DNA from: Moritella sp. 24
GTDB lineage: Bacteria > Pseudomonadota > Gammaproteobacteria > Enterobacterales > Moritellaceae
Length of the DNA stretch: 64,000 nucleotides
Assembly: GCF_018219155.1 (NCBI RefSeq)
Contig: NZ_CP056123.1
Span: 1,621,505 to 1,685,504, forward strand
Direction: 5' to 3'
Every line of letters starts with the position of its first letter. Position 1 is the stretch's first letter. Below the pieces are notes generated by a model, which was not told the DNA's origin, made no database searches, and worked only from the letters and a program-made list of their open reading frames with translations. The position numbers and the translations under genes are program-made. This document shows positions 47,164-58,474 of the stretch, piece by piece.

Positions 47164-48018
47164 TTATTTGGTTAAGTGCTGTTGTAATTCTTTGCCTGGT
47201 ATTGAACTTGAGGTTGCAACCGCGATTGCTGCCCATTCAGAACCTGTTGTCATCGCTTGATCAATATCTTGCTTCGCTAAGAGCCCATGGGTTAAACCAG
47301 AGGCAAATGCGTCACCTGCACCTGTGGTATCAATCACTTTCGCTGCGAGGGCTGAAACCACGATAGGAGTCTCTTTGCTATAAGCTATTGCGCCTTTGTC
47401 TCCGTTGGTGATGATAAAATAGCGTAATTGTGGTCCTGCAATCTGTAGTCCATATTGCCAAATACCATCTCGGTCATTATTGTCTAGTCCATGATGTTTA
47501 ATATCAGATTGAGATGAAATTAAAATGTGGCAAGGGCGTACACGGCTGTCTTTTGCTAATTGCGCTATAACTAAAGTGTGTGTTAGAGCGGCATGTGCCC
47601 AGCGTTCTGTTCCGACGGCAGAAGAGTTAATATAGAGTGCTTGCCAATGTGTAAAGTCTGGTATTGGCCCTAATGTAAAAATAGGTCGCTGTGGACGAAT
47701 AATCGTGCGCTCACCATCCGGTGTCATGATTAATAATAATTCAGGTGTATCAAGTTCATTCCGTTGTAATAAGCTACAATCGAGCCCTTGAATACTGGCT
47801 TCAGCCAATAACCAATCTGCTGTTTTATCATTACCGACTTGACTCACCAACGCGACTTTATGTCCCGCGTAGACTAATCCCAATCCGGTGTTGGCCCCAC
47901 CACCGCCTAATCGTCGACCGTTGTCAGCATAATAATGGCGACCGCCTGTAACTAACTGCCGATCTAATTGTAATACCCGATCACAGTTTAAGTTGGCAAG
48001 TAATAGGATATTTGACAT
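47164..48018 (-). CDS. PfkB-family carbohydrate kinase
   Basis: A 284-residue kinase of the ribokinase family. The N-terminal GG motif is GRRLGGGGANTGLGLVYAG (about 33-51) and the catalytic C-terminal motif is DTTGAGDAFASG (about 228-239), both intact. The substrate is a sugar or nucleoside not predictable by eye. It is divergent from the NIT-GGDEF-EAL gene and lies upstream of the DUF1566 operon on the same strand. Confidence 0.9.
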   Translation of the reverse strand: MSNILLLANLNCDRVLQLDRQLVTGGRHYYADNGRRLGGGGANTGLGLVYAGHKVALVSQVGNDKTADWLLAEASIQGLDCSLLQRNELDTPELLLIMTPDGERTIIRPQRPIFTLGPIPDFTHWQALYINSSAVGTERWAHAALTHTLVIAQLAKDSRVRPCHILISSQSDIKHHGLDNNDRDGIWQYGLQIAGPQLRYFIITNGDKGAIAYSKETPIVVSALAAKVIDTTGAGDAFASGLTHGLLAKQDIDQAMTTGSEWAAIAVATSSSIPGKELQQHLTK

Positions 48019-48332
48019 GACTAATGGCCTTTAATAATACATTGATCGTAATTGTCTCTTATTGAAATATAAAAGAAAGTAAAAGCGTCATTAACCATAT
48101 AAAATTGAGTGATATAGCACAATAAAATAGCGTATTGAAACTGTTTGGTCACTAAGTATCATTGCGTAAGTTACTTGCTGATAATTATCTTTATTGTAGA
48201 TTGAAACGAGCGTTTTATACTTTGCATTTGTAATGCGGGCTGTATTAGTATGAAGTGAATCTTGAGTATTGATTACGATTTAATATCAATGGATTAGGTA
48301 TTAAAATATTTTGTATAAGGATTATAAATTAT
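48019..48332. promoter_or_regulatory. divergent promoter region PfkB kinase / NIT-GGDEF-EAL
   Basis: A 314-base AT-rich gap between two divergent starts. AAGGATTAT before 48333 provides the ribosome site of the plus-strand gene. No repeats or hairpins were noted. Confidence 0.4.
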
Positions 48333-51300
48333 ATGATGAGAAGCTTATCTGTTAAAGCTAAGTTGATTATATCGCTTGCTCTTCCCACTGTATTTATCTG
48401 TGTTTTTATGGGTGCTTATATTTGGCAGTATATTAAATCTTCTCAAGAGGCTGATAATGCTATTTTAGTGATTCAGCAATCGATGTCGATTAACGCCCTT
48501 GTCCACGATATACAGGCCGAGCGAGGATTGAGTGCTGCATATACTATTGACCCGAGCTCTCGACTAAAAGAGCAGCTATTTGTTCAACGCCAACAAACCG
48601 ATCAACAACTTTTCTTATTTAATCAATTAGTACAAGACCACCCATTTGTAAAAGCATTGTCGCAACAAAAAAACATTATCAACCAACAAGATATTATTAC
48701 GGATATACGTACATCAGCCGAGAGTGTAAATAGTGTTAGGTTTGATCGTTATACTCAGTTAATTGCTGAAAACCTTAACTTTGTGAGTGCAATGCAAGAA
48801 CAGGTTCGAAGTGAACAGTTGTCATTTAATATGGACTATTATATTCCGCTAGTTTGGTTTAAAGAGTTTGCCAGTATCGAAAGGGGCTCATTCCACCGTA
48901 TTTATAAATCAGACCGCTTTAATCAAAATACACTTTCGCAATTATTTAGTCTACGTGATAAACAAGACCTTATTTTTTTGCAACTACAGCGATTGATTCC
49001 AAATACATTTAAACAAGATTTAAGTCGTATCACAGAGTATGCCCGCAATGGCAAATTAAATCAGATTATAAGCCAAGCAAAATTTGAAAGTAAAAAGCAA
49101 GACGTCTTAAATGAAGCACGCTCTTATTTTGGTCTAATTAATCATTATTTTAAAGGTTATTTATTACGTCGCGACCAAGTCTATTACCAAAAGTTTATGA
49201 CTCAATACCAAGATTCATATCGCGTCTTATCAGCTTATAAAAGCATGGATTATGCGAATGAGCAGATTAATGTGTTGTTTGATATCTTGGACCATTACAA
49301 GCAGGTGATGGATGGGTTAGATAAACACGTTATTGATAATGCAGAGGTCAATAGAATTGATAACGATTTTATTGACCTTGAAAGTCGAGCACTAAAAAAT
49401 ATTGAGTTAATTCGTCAAGATATTCTGAATATCAGTTTTGCAGACTGGTGGAAGGGGGCGACAGAGCGTATTGATATTATTGATGAAATCATTAGTTCGA
49501 CAAGTGAACAATATATTGAAATGGTGGTACAGGTAAAACGTGAAAAACACCAAGAGTTGCTTATTGAGGTTAGTCTTATATTCGCAGTCGTGTTTATTGG
49601 TGTTGCCTTAGCTTATCGTACTATTCATCAAGTACTACAAGAACTGTATATGTTTACCGAGCAAATGAAGAAAATCAATTCGGCAAGCAGTAATAAAAAA
49701 CTCGATATTCACAGTGAATCGCACCTCATAACAGATGTTGTTGATACATTTAATGACATTGTAACCTCGATTGATGTCACCCAGCATGAGCATTTTCTTT
49801 CCACTGCATTTTTTAATAGTGCAGGCGAGGGAATGGTGATTAGTGATCAATACAATAATATCGAAATGATTAACCCTGCCTTTACGCGTATGACAGGGTT
49901 TAAAAAACAGGATGTATTAAGTAAAAGCATTTTACATTTTTTGACTGATAAATATGATAATAAATTGACTCATGGTCTGATCAAACAAACTGTTTTGACT
50001 AAAGGTTGCTGGGAAAGCGAAGTTAAGATTAAAGATAAATCGAACCGTAATAGCTCTGTTTTTATGTCGGTCGCGGTTGTTAAAGATAAAGATGATCGTA
50101 TCAGCCATTATATCTATTTATTAAAGAATCTAGATAAATGGAAAAAATACGAAGAAGAGATTTGGATAAAGGCGAACTTTGATTCATTAACTAATCTACC
50201 TAACCGTGACATGGGGATGGAAAAGTTAAAGCAGGTTATTGAGCATTCTAAGCGCTATCGTATCATGGCGGCTGTTATGTTTATCGATCTTGATAACTTC
50301 AAATTGATTAATGATAGTTTGGGGCATAGTGCTGGCGATGAACTCTTATGCCATGTGAGTGAGCGATTACGTAATCACGTACGTGCAACTGATATCGTTT
50401 GCCGACTTGGTGGTGATGAATTTGTCGTGATCTTATCTGAGATTAAATATGTTAATGAAGCGAAGGTCTTAGCTGATAAGTTAATCACTGAAATATCCAA
50501 GCCCTACCTATTACAAAATCAGCATGATGGTGTTATTTCTGCGAGTATCGGAATTACACTCACACCGGATGATGGTACCGATTTCGAGACGTTGCTAAAA
50601 AATGCGGATACCGCGATGTATCACGCGAAAGAATTAGGGCGCAATAATAGCCAGTTTTACACACATCAATTAAACCAAAAAGTGACGGCTCGAATGTCGC
50701 TTGAGCAAGACTTGTATCGTGGTTTAATGCGAGATGAATTTATTTCGTATTACCAGCCAATTTTCGAAATAGACAGCAAGAGAATTACTGGTGTCGAGGC
50801 GCTAATTCGCTGGAACCACCCCGAAAAAGGACTTGTGTATCCGGGGGACTTTATTGATCTTGCCGAAGAAGTGGGCATTGTCATTGATTTTGGTAACCTG
50901 ATGATCACGCAAACGTTAATCCAGTTACAAGCTTGGCAGTCGCAAGGTATTTATATTCATGCTGCGATTAATTTATCGTCAAAACAGTTTGCGCCTGGCC
51001 ATGCTGATAACTTAGTCAAATTGGTGGAGAGTGAGTTACAAAAATATGATATAGCGGGTGAATACTTACATATTGAAATCACTGAACGGGTGTTTATGGA
51101 CAACACCGATTTGGTCGCTGAAACATTAGTTAGATTGCGCAACCTAGGCATTCGTATTCATTTAGATGATTTTGGTACGGGCTATTCATCGCTGAAATAT
51201 TTGATTAATTTTCCCGTTGATTATTTGAAAATTGACCGCAGTTTTATTTCTCGAATAGGTGATAATGAAAATGCGCGTAAAGTCATTAAGTCGATTGTGG

Positions 51301-51503
51301 CAATGACAAAAGAGTTAGATCTTAAAGTGGTAGCAGAAGGTATTGAAGAAGAAAGTGAGTGTGATTTCTTAGCACAATTAGGCTGCGAATTTGGCCAAGG
51401 TTATTGGTTTGCAAGACCCGTAGCGGTTGAAAAATTAGAACTTTCATCTATAGAGATAATTGATATAGATATAACTGAAATTGAACCTCTGGAAAGAATA
51501 TAA
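48333..51503 (+). CDS. NIT-PAS-GGDEF-EAL membrane signalling protein
   Basis: A 1056-residue protein. TM1 at about 10-32, a large periplasmic NIT-type domain (nitrate/nitrite sensing; VHDIQAERGLSAAY near residue 55-68) to about 400, TM2 at about 410-430. Then come a HAMP-like linker, PAS (about 485-600, GMVISDQYNNIEMINPAF), GGDEF and EAL domains. GGDEF is intact at 693-697 with an upstream RxxD (RATD). EAL at 822-824 is also intact with downstream DDFGTGYSSL. It can thus make or break cyclic di-GMP, perhaps in response to nitrate. No operon partner is adjacent. Confidence 0.93.
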   Translation: MMRSLSVKAKLIISLALPTVFICVFMGAYIWQYIKSSQEADNAILVIQQSMSINALVHDIQAERGLSAAYTIDPSSRLKEQLFVQRQQTDQQLFLFNQLVQDHPFVKALSQQKNIINQQDIITDIRTSAESVNSVRFDRYTQLIAENLNFVSAMQEQVRSEQLSFNMDYYIPLVWFKEFASIERGSFHRIYKSDRFNQNTLSQLFSLRDKQDLIFLQLQRLIPNTFKQDLSRITEYARNGKLNQIISQAKFESKKQDVLNEARSYFGLINHYFKGYLLRRDQVYYQKFMTQYQDSYRVLSAYKSMDYANEQINVLFDILDHYKQVMDGLDKHVIDNAEVNRIDNDFIDLESRALKNIELIRQDILNISFADWWKGATERIDIIDEIISSTSEQYIEMVVQVKREKHQELLIEVSLIFAVVFIGVALAYRTIHQVLQELYMFTEQMKKINSASSNKKLDIHSESHLITDVVDTFNDIVTSIDVTQHEHFLSTAFFNSAGEGMVISDQYNNIEMINPAFTRMTGFKKQDVLSKSILHFLTDKYDNKLTHGLIKQTVLTKGCWESEVKIKDKSNRNSSVFMSVAVVKDKDDRISHYIYLLKNLDKWKKYEEEIWIKANFDSLTNLPNRDMGMEKLKQVIEHSKRYRIMAAVMFIDLDNFKLINDSLGHSAGDELLCHVSERLRNHVRATDIVCRLGGDEFVVILSEIKYVNEAKVLADKLITEISKPYLLQNQHDGVISASIGITLTPDDGTDFETLLKNADTAMYHAKELGRNNSQFYTHQLNQKVTARMSLEQDLYRGLMRDEFISYYQPIFEIDSKRITGVEALIRWNHPEKGLVYPGDFIDLAEEVGIVIDFGNLMITQTLIQLQAWQSQGIYIHAAINLSSKQFAPGHADNLVKLVESELQKYDIAGEYLHIEITERVFMDNTDLVAETLVRLRNLGIRIHLDDFGTGYSSLKYLINFPVDYLKIDRSFISRIGDNENARKVIKSIVAMTKELDLKVVAEGIEEESECDFLAQLGCEFGQGYWFARPVAVEKLELSSIEIIDIDITEIEPLERI

Positions 51504-51786
51504 TTGATGAATGGGATGGTAGTATTTTTTAATCACCATTAATGCTCCGTTCTTATAAATTATACTGAAATTAGTGATGAGGTTCAGGTCATGACTCGAA
51601 ATAGAACTCTATTGTAAGTTTAATCAACTATGTCATGTAAAAATTATGCTAGAGTAGTTAACCGCATCAAGCATTAGGTTCACGCTCATACTTTAGCATG
51701 ATGCATGCAGAGTCATACATAGACTTGCAGTACAGTAGCGAGGTTAAATACCGACAAAGCGAAGAAGTGTAATTAAAAGGATTTTT

Positions 51787-54036
51787 ATGTTTATATCTAT
51801 ACGCGCTAAATTAAATTTGCTTATGGGGATTTTTGTATTCTGTTTATTGTTTTCTATTTATGAAGGCTCTCGCCTTATTGATTATGGAAAAACAGCGGTT
51901 GATCAACAGTCGAATACCTACCGTCATGCCAGCACCCTTATCCTAAATGCCGACCGCGATGCCTATCAAGCTTATTCTGCTTTTCAGCAATATGTGATTG
52001 ACGCTAACGACGTGTCTTTTACGGTGATCAATGATAATTTAGATCAAGTTAAAAGCCGTTATGATAAGTACGCTGCCTTAGTTGATAAAGAGGACACTTA
52101 TAATATTCTTTCGTTAATGTCTCAATGGCGTCAGTTAACAGACGATTATATGAAAGAAACTGACCCTGAAGCAAAAGTGATTATCGCGTGGGCGATTACG
52201 CAAGAGTTTCAAGTTTTAAGAGAACGCTTAAACCAAGAGTACGATCAGATCAATGCAGCATCTGAACAAGCGGTGAATGATTTTCATATTCACTTGTTTA
52301 AAAAATTCACTTGGCTGTTAATTGTATTTACCATTTTGTTCATCTCAATTACTTGTATTTATGTATTGATTAAACGCAGTATTATTGCACGTCTTAATGA
52401 TTTAAATCGCAATATAGGTTATATCGCTGCAGGTGATTACGATAAGCGTATTAAGAATAATACCGATGATGAAATGAAAGATTCTTTTGCACATCTTGCC
52501 GCGTTGCAAACTCAACTAAAACAAAATATTACGATAATTACGCAAGAAAAAGATAATGCCAATAAAGCCAACCGTGCAAAAAGTACATTTTTGGCGAATA
52601 TGTCGCATGAAATTCGAACGCCATTAAACGGTATTATTGGGATGTCTGAAATTTTAAAAGATTCGCAGTTATCGCCTATTCAAAAAGACTATCTGACGAC
52701 GATTGATTCATCGTCACAGACATTATTAATGTTGATTAACGATGTGCTCGATTTATCAAAAATTGAGTCGGGTAATTTAGTTATTTCGCCGCATACATCC
52801 AATGTAAAAGAAATATTGTTCGATACCGCGTCATTAATTGCTGCAAAAGCACAAGAAAAAGAGATTGAACTTGATATACAAATCAGCCCTGACTTACCAG
52901 ACCTATTGACGTTAGATGAGCACAAACTGAGACAGGTACTGATGAACCTTGCCTCTAATGCGGTTAAGTTTACAGCGAGTGGTAAGATAGTACTCTCATT
53001 AACGACTAAATCGATTGATACTGAGAATATTGCACTGTCTTTTTCGGTGAAAGATACAGGTATTGGTATTGATAAAAGTAAGCATGAAAAAGTATTCGAA
53101 GCGTTTCAGCAAGAAGATAACGATACCACTCGTCATTTTGGCGGCACAGGACTAGGACTCTCGATTAGTGCAAAAATTATCAACTTAATGGGGGGGAATA
53201 TTGCTATCACATCCACGAAGGGTGAAGGCAGTGATTTCTATTTTACCATCGAAGTGGGTATTGAAAAAGTACAACCTAAACATACTACATCACAGTATAG
53301 TGCGATTATTATTCATGCTGAAAATACTGATTTTTTGCAATTTGAATTAAAACAGCGTGGCTTGGCGTTAACGCAGTGCGCTGATATTAATTGTGTCGCT
53401 GCAAGCGTAAAACCAAACTCAATTATTATTTATAATCAGCAGGAAGTTGAGCTCGCGAAAATAGAATTACAGGTATTACGTCAGAAGGTCGGTAAAACGC
53501 CTATTTTATTATCTCGCCATAATCATCACGAACACGTTAATTATGGTCATTTGGTGGATGGTTATATAACGCAACCATTGCTGGGTCTTCGATTAATAAA
53601 TATGATTAATGATCTTAATCTAATAATTGAATCCGATGTAGATGAAGTGTCTTCGAAAACCAATCGCGCGATTTTATTGGTTGAAGATAATCTCATTAAT
53701 CAAAAAGTGGCATCGATTAATATCAATCAATTAGGGCTTGATGTGCTGGTGGCCAAAAATGGCCAAGAAGCGATAGATATCTACGCTGAGCGCCATCAAG
53801 ACATTAATTTAGTCTTGATGGATTGCATGATGCCGGTAATGGATGGCTTTGATGCAACAATCGGTATTCGCAAATATGAAGAAACATATTCTTTATCTCG
53901 CATTCCAATCGTAGCGTTAACAGCGAGTATCTTAGAAGACGACATCCAGCGCTGTTTTGATTCTGGTATGGATGACTATTTACCTAAGCCGTTTAAGAAA
54001 GAAATATTTAGAGAGAAAATTAATAAATATAGCTAA
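51787..54036 (+). CDS. hybrid sensor histidine kinase
   Basis: A 749-residue membrane kinase: TM1 about 8-22, a periplasmic helical region (about 25-175), TM2 about 177-198, HAMP (about 200-250), and HisKA with [11 protein letters not shown] (H274). A HATPase domain with [10 protein letters not shown] and GTGLGLSI follows. A degenerate middle region (about 505-625) comes next, then a C-terminal receiver with D679 in [13 protein letters not shown] and YLPKPFKK. No HPt domain is attached, so a separate phosphotransfer protein is needed. It follows a 283-base gap after the NIT protein. Confidence 0.92.
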   Translation: MFISIRAKLNLLMGIFVFCLLFSIYEGSRLIDYGKTAVDQQSNTYRHASTLILNADRDAYQAYSAFQQYVIDANDVSFTVINDNLDQVKSRYDKYAALVDKEDTYNILSLMSQWRQLTDDYMKETDPEAKVIIAWAITQEFQVLRERLNQEYDQINAASEQAVNDFHIHLFKKFTWLLIVFTILFISITCIYVLIKRSIIARLNDLNRNIGYIAAGDYDKRIKNNTDDEMKDSFAHLAALQTQLKQNITIITQEKDNANKANRAKSTFLANMSHEIRTPLNGIIGMSEILKDSQLSPIQKDYLTTIDSSSQTLLMLINDVLDLSKIESGNLVISPHTSNVKEILFDTASLIAAKAQEKEIELDIQISPDLPDLLTLDEHKLRQVLMNLASNAVKFTASGKIVLSLTTKSIDTENIALSFSVKDTGIGIDKSKHEKVFEAFQQEDNDTTRHFGGTGLGLSISAKIINLMGGNIAITSTKGEGSDFYFTIEVGIEKVQPKHTTSQYSAIIIHAENTDFLQFELKQRGLALTQCADINCVAASVKPNSIIIYNQQEVELAKIELQVLRQKVGKTPILLSRHNHHEHVNYGHLVDGYITQPLLGLRLINMINDLNLIIESDVDEVSSKTNRAILLVEDNLINQKVASININQLGLDVLVAKNGQEAIDIYAERHQDINLVLMDCMMPVMDGFDATIGIRKYEETYSLSRIPIVALTASILEDDIQRCFDSGMDDYLPKPFKKEIFREKINKYS

Positions 54037-54089
54037 CTAAAAGTTAGGTAATGCTTGTAGGCGATACTGCCATTGTCTACAAGTACATA

Positions 54090-54911
54090 TCACTTCTTAA
54101 TTGATAAACTATCGGCAATAATATTGAGGCACTCAGCGGCATGACTTGTGACTAAAAAGTGACTTGCGCCTGATATGGTATATTGTTTGTTGTTAGGGAT
54201 TTCTTGTCCCAAATAACGAGTAATAGCCTGTGCTACAGGGTTTGATTTTGAGCCACAAACAAGCCTTGTTGGAATAGCTAATGTGTTAAGGTTTTCACGT
54301 GCTTTATGCGTATTTTCACATAATGTCCAGTGACGATGATTGTTCGCTGTTAATGGTACCATCCCATCTTTGATGAAATCGGGTAGGGGATCAAATGACC
54401 CTTTACCACCCCAGAAATCGATCACTTTTCCACATACATAAGCGTCATTATTACTAATAGCCTTACGATAACCTTGAACGAAGGTATTCACCTTAGCCGT
54501 CATCGCTTGATCACCAACAGATTTAAATACCCACGTTGCTACTGGTTCAAATAGGGTTAACTCTCGTATCGAAACAGCCCCTTTGAGTGCGAGCGCTAAT
54601 GCTACTACGCCGCCAAAGGAATGACCGACAAGATGAATAGGCTGTTCAGTTAGCTCAGCAACGACTGACTCTATAATACGCAGTTCAGTATTGATATCGG
54701 GTGCTGCGAAGTCATTCGGATCTGGTGTACCACAGTGCCCGGGTAGTTTGATGGAAATACAATGGTGTGTTTCAGCTAGCTGTTGGACTATCTTCTTCCA
54801 TGTTGATGTCGTTGCGTAGGAACCGTGGATAAACACAATTGGGCTGCCGCTACCTTGTTGTTCATAGTAGCAGGGTAAGACGTTATTATTATTGTCTAGC
54901 TTGTTATTCAT
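54090..54911 (-). CDS. alpha/beta fold hydrolase
   Basis: A 273-residue hydrolase. Start at ATG 54911 is favoured because AGGACG lies just upstream; ATG 54944 is an alternative. It has the oxyanion motif VFIHGSYATTSTW, nucleophile elbow HLVGHSFGGVVAL (serine about residue 100), and C-terminal SGASHFLVTSH with the catalytic histidine. Cytoplasmic, substrate unknown. Confidence 0.88.
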   Translation of the reverse strand: MNNKLDNNNNVLPCYYEQQGSGSPIVFIHGSYATTSTWKKIVQQLAETHHCISIKLPGHCGTPDPNDFAAPDINTELRIIESVVAELTEQPIHLVGHSFGGVVALALALKGAVSIRELTLFEPVATWVFKSVGDQAMTAKVNTFVQGYRKAISNNDAYVCGKVIDFWGGKGSFDPLPDFIKDGMVPLTANNHRHWTLCENTHKARENLNTLAIPTRLVCGSKSNPVAQAITRYLGQEIPNNKQYTISGASHFLVTSHAAECLNIIADSLSIKK

Positions 54912-54969
54912 ATGACGTCCTGTCTTAATTTGAATTGTAATCATTCAAGTGTAGCAAAATTGAGATAAA

Positions 54970-54996
54970 AAAATACCGCAGGCTGGCTGCGGTATT
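54970..54996 (-). terminator. terminator of cpdB
   Basis: On the minus strand ATACCGCAG pairs with CTGCGGTAT (stem within 54973-54995), followed by a T-run. It lies about 40 bases after the cpdB stop. Confidence 0.85.
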
Positions 54997-55036
54997 TCTA
55001 TTTACGTTCTTCTCATTACGTGAATAACAAAACGTA

Positions 55037-57004
55037 TTACTTTTTGTTTTGTAAATCTAGGCTGTATACCGCGAAACCAAGCTTGTCTTCTTTAACGTGC
55101 TTCATTGGATATTGACCTTTATCTTTGATGAACTGCGCGGCTTTTTCACCCGGTGCTGTTTCAAAGGTAATGGTTAGCTTCTTATCGCTTTGTAACGGTG
55201 TGAAGTGCCAGTTGTTATCAGCACTTGGCGTTACTTGGCCTTTTTCTTTACTTACACGACTGATGTAGTCAGAAAGTACGGTACGGTTTTCATCAGGAGA
55301 TGCAAATGCAACAAATGCTTCACCAGTACCAGCGAATTTAGCACTGTAAGCGCGGTAGTTATTAGTCGCAACAAGGAATGGCTGTGCAGGGTTAACAGCT
55401 TTATCATTGAACGTTAAGTCTTTGATACGGTTTGAATCAGGGTTAATTAGCTGACAGTCGCCGTTGTAACGTGCAGGTTGAGATAAATCGATACTGTATT
55501 TAACACCGTCTATCACATCATAGTTATAAGTACGGAAACCATCCCAGTTAATCAGACCTTGTGGCGCAGTGCTATTTAAGTCGATTTGATTGAACTGACC
55601 CGCAGAGCATTCTAACCATTCTTTTACTTCTTTACCGGTTACTTTCATCGCAACAAGTGTATTAGGGTAAAGGTATAGATCGGCTGCATTACGGAATGTT
55701 AATTGGCCTGATTCAACTTCAGTGAAGTTAGTTGGATCATTACCACGACCGCCTGCTTTAAACGGTGCAGCAGCAGAAAGTACAGGAATACCATCTAAAT
55801 CTGGGTCACCTTGGATGAAGCGTTCTACATAATCTTTTTGCGCAAGGTTAACAATTTGGATTGTTGGGTCGTCTTGTACTAGCGCGAGGAAGCTATACAT
55901 AACGTCATTTGCTTTACCGATCGGTTGGTTAACAAAGTTACGCGTTGCTTTGTGGTCAGCTTCTACAGCGGTAACCATTTTTTCATCTGCAGCCACTAAT
56001 GGTTTTTTAGTGAACTTATCAAAAATAGGGCGCGCTTCAGTTTGTGCGTTTGTTACTTTCCAAGAATCACCTTGCTTGTCTAATACAAGATCCATGATAC
56101 CAACATGATCACCCCAGCGGCCTGGCATCACAGCTGGAATACCGTTGATGGTACCTTTTTCGATATCTGCACCGGGTAACTTAGAAAATGATGCGCTTGG
56201 GAATACTGCGTGTGAATGACCAAAAGCAATCGCATCAATACCCGGAACTTGCGTTAGGTAATAAACTGAATTTTCAGCCATTACCTTGTACGGGTCTGCA
56301 GATACACCTGAGTGTGGGATCGCAAGAATGATATCTGCGCCTTCAGCTTTCATTTGTGGTACAAATTTTTCTGCAGTTTGTTTGATATCTAACGCTTCAA
56401 CTTTACCTTCTAGGTTTTTCTTATCCCAGATTAAAATTTGTGGTGGAACAAAGCCGATATAACCAATTTTTACTTGGTGCTCTACGCCGTCAGTATCAGT
56501 AAACGTATTTGTTTTGATGATGTACGGGGTGAACATGTTTTTACCGGTCTTAAGATCGATAACGTTCGCGTTAATATACGGGAAGTTAGCGTCATTTGTC
56601 GCTTCTTTTAAGAAGTCTAACCCGTAGTTAAATTCATGATTACCTAAATTACCTACTTCATAGCCAAGTTGGTTCATTGCTTTGTAAACAGGATGTACAT
56701 CGCCCGCTTTTAAGCCTTTATCAGCCATGTAGTCGCCCATTGGACTACCTTGTAATAAATCACCATTATCAACCAACACACTGTTTGTTACTTCAGCGCG
56801 AGCTTCTCTTACCAATGTCGCTGTACGAACAAGGCCTGTTTTTGCTGTCGGCTTGTTTTTGTAGTAGTCATAATCCATGACATTGGTATGGATATCCGTC
56901 GTTTCTAGAATACGTAGTTTAATGGTTTCTGCATAAGCAGGGCCTGCCATTGTAAGTAGGCCACCGAGTACTGCGATAGCTACTGGTTTGATAGATAACG
57001 ACAT
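55037..57004 (-). CDS. cpdB: 2',3'-cyclic-nucleotide 2'-phosphodiesterase / 3'-nucleotidase
   Basis: A periplasmic enzyme of 655 residues with signal peptide (cleaved near PAYA-ET). Start at ATG 57004 behind TTGGAGA; the frame also opens at a TTG at 57016. The metallophosphatase part has [14 protein letters not shown] and [13 protein letters not shown], and later FGHSHAVFP. The 5'-nucleotidase C-terminal domain follows (about 380-640). It hydrolyses 2',3'-cyclic nucleotides and 3'-nucleotides for scavenging. Single-gene unit with its own terminator. Confidence 0.94.
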   Translation of the reverse strand: MSLSIKPVAIAVLGGLLTMAGPAYAETIKLRILETTDIHTNVMDYDYYKNKPTAKTGLVRTATLVREARAEVTNSVLVDNGDLLQGSPMGDYMADKGLKAGDVHPVYKAMNQLGYEVGNLGNHEFNYGLDFLKEATNDANFPYINANVIDLKTGKNMFTPYIIKTNTFTDTDGVEHQVKIGYIGFVPPQILIWDKKNLEGKVEALDIKQTAEKFVPQMKAEGADIILAIPHSGVSADPYKVMAENSVYYLTQVPGIDAIAFGHSHAVFPSASFSKLPGADIEKGTINGIPAVMPGRWGDHVGIMDLVLDKQGDSWKVTNAQTEARPIFDKFTKKPLVAADEKMVTAVEADHKATRNFVNQPIGKANDVMYSFLALVQDDPTIQIVNLAQKDYVERFIQGDPDLDGIPVLSAAAPFKAGGRGNDPTNFTEVESGQLTFRNAADLYLYPNTLVAMKVTGKEVKEWLECSAGQFNQIDLNSTAPQGLINWDGFRTYNYDVIDGVKYSIDLSQPARYNGDCQLINPDSNRIKDLTFNDKAVNPAQPFLVATNNYRAYSAKFAGTGEAFVAFASPDENRTVLSDYISRVSKEKGQVTPSADNNWHFTPLQSDKKLTITFETAPGEKAAQFIKDKGQYPMKHVKEDKLGFAVYSLDLQNKK

Positions 57005-57172
57005 GGTTGTCTCCAAGTTTGATGAGAAGTAGATATAGAAAACGCCAAGATCATTATGCTTATAGCTCAGCGTCGTTCCATCAATAATATATTGTTTTAT
57101 TTATCATGTTTAATATTAATTACTACTTTTATATAATTAGCTGGATAATTGAACTGATATTATGATTGTTTA

Positions 57173-57559
57173 TTATTTTTTAAATTCACGTTCCATTTTA
57201 AATGAGAAGGAGATCACGTAGTCTTCCATCTTTTGGAGATCTGTATCAATATCGTCAAGTTCTGCGGTGATATTTTCCAGTATTTTTTCAGCTGAATGTC
57301 CTTGCTGCCATGATTTTTTCTTCATTGAATGGTTCGCGTAGATACTATTTCTCTGTTGTTTTTGGATTGGCATCTTTTCTAATAACAGCCAAGCGATAAC
57401 ATAAATGAGAATGGCGAGAAAGAAGCCTGTAAATAAAAATAAGGATACAAACAGTAAGCGAACTAGCCAAATTTCGGCTCCAAGGGTTGCGCCCAAACCT
57501 GCGCAAACGCCAGCTATTTTTCCATTTTCGGTATCACGATATAAGGGTTTTGGACTCAT
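57173..57559 (-). CDS. pspC: phage shock protein C
   Basis: A 128-residue PspC family membrane protein: KPLYRDTENGKIAGVCAGLGATLG at 4-27, then TM at about 35-62. A coiled cytoplasmic or periplasmic tail (about 90-125) follows. Start at ATG 57559, overlapping the stop of pspB (ATGA), behind GGAGAG. It works with PspB to control the envelope stress response through PspA and PspF. No pspA or pspF is adjacent. Confidence 0.92.
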   Translation of the reverse strand: MSPKPLYRDTENGKIAGVCAGLGATLGAEIWLVRLLFVSLFLFTGFFLAILIYVIAWLLLEKMPIQKQQRNSIYANHSMKKKSWQQGHSAEKILENITAELDDIDTDLQKMEDYVISFSFKMEREFKK

Positions 57560-57777
57560 CGTTCTCTCCATTTAGGCGACTCTTCATCTAGAATCAATTC
57601 GAGTGAGATAATACGGTCTTGTAGTTGCTCCGTTCGGCTAATCAAAGTTTCTAAGTTCGCTTGATCTTTCTTAGATAGTCCCTGATTTGTTTGACGTTTA
57701 CTACGATAGGCTAAAATTAACCACAACGGCGCGACGAAGACTAAAAATACAGTGAGGGGTATTTGAATAAAATCCAT
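57556..57777 (-). CDS. pspB: phage shock protein B
   Basis: A 73-residue PspB: one TM (LTVFLVFVAPLWLILAY) followed by a short basic stretch and a leucine-rich coiled coil (ETLISRTEQLQDRIISLELILDEE), ending PKWRER. It overlaps pspC. In E. coli it senses envelope damage together with PspC. Confidence 0.92.
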   Translation of the reverse strand: MDFIQIPLTVFLVFVAPLWLILAYRSKRQTNQGLSKKDQANLETLISRTEQLQDRIISLELILDEESPKWRER

Positions 57778-58096
57778 GGTAATTCCTTATGTGCACAGAT
57801 AACAACTGTTTAGCAATGGGATAGCATATAACTACATATAGTTTATTACTGTATTTTATACATATATTGAAAGTTTGTATTGCCTAAAATGGCGATGTCT
57901 TACATTTATTATTTGGTCGAGCTTGCTACTGTGGTATTTAACGATGAATGCATAGAGGCAGTGGGCTGGTCGGATTAATCTTGCGGCGTAGTTAATTTTA
58001 AATAAGGTAAGGCGCACCTCGTTTAAGGTGCGAATTGAAATCTAAATAAGCTTATTCTAAATGCTAATCTAGTGTTCTGAATTAGTTCGTGCGCGA
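57778..58096. other. intergenic region upstream of pspB
   Basis: A 319-base gap between the pspB start and the stop of the MaoP-like gene. It contains one hairpin, CGCACCT/AGGTGCG (58012-58031), a likely weak terminator for the MaoP-like gene. A sigma-54 site, common before psp operons, was looked for and not found. Confidence 0.4.
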
Positions 58097-58474
58097 TTAT
58101 GAGTCCAGATTTAGTTCATCATATGTCGCGTCCACGTCTTCAATTGTCGATAATTCATCAATAAAATAATCACGACTTGGCTCTTTTGCGCTACGTTTTG
58201 TATTTACATTACGTAGCGTGTTCGGATGCGTAATTTTATGATTATATTTGCGCCAGCAGCGAGCAAAGTCAGAAGTGAGTTCGAATTCACCATCCATCTC
58301 AGCTAAAAAATAATGCTCGTCAGTTGTTGTCGGTAACAACTCACCTTCTTGCAGCTTTTGCATAGTTAAACCATAGTTTTCTAGTAACTGTATTTCATCG
58401 TCATTAAATGCATTTTGTTGTTGAAAACCTAGCGGAAAATGCACTTCATCTAAAAATAATCCCATGCTTCTCAT
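58097..58474 (-). CDS. DUF413 (MaoP/YifE-like) protein
   Basis: A 125-residue protein. It contains FPLGFQQQNAFNDDEIQLLENYGLTMQKL followed by LPTTTDEHYFLAEMDGE and CWRKYNHKITHP. This matches the DUF413 layout of E. coli YifE/MaoP ([23 protein letters not shown]..), a protein linked to macrodomain Ori organisation. The acidic tail is longer than in E. coli. Single-gene unit on the minus strand. Confidence 0.82.
   Translation of the reverse strand: MRSMGLFLDEVHFPLGFQQQNAFNDDEIQLLENYGLTMQKLQEGELLPTTTDEHYFLAEMDGEFELTSDFARCWRKYNHKITHPNTLRNVNTKRSAKEPSRDYFIDELSTIEDVDATYDELNLDS

Noticed and set aside
57778-58096. Sigma-54 promoter upstream of pspB
   Set aside because: No sequence resembling TGGCA-N7-TGC was found on the minus strand.
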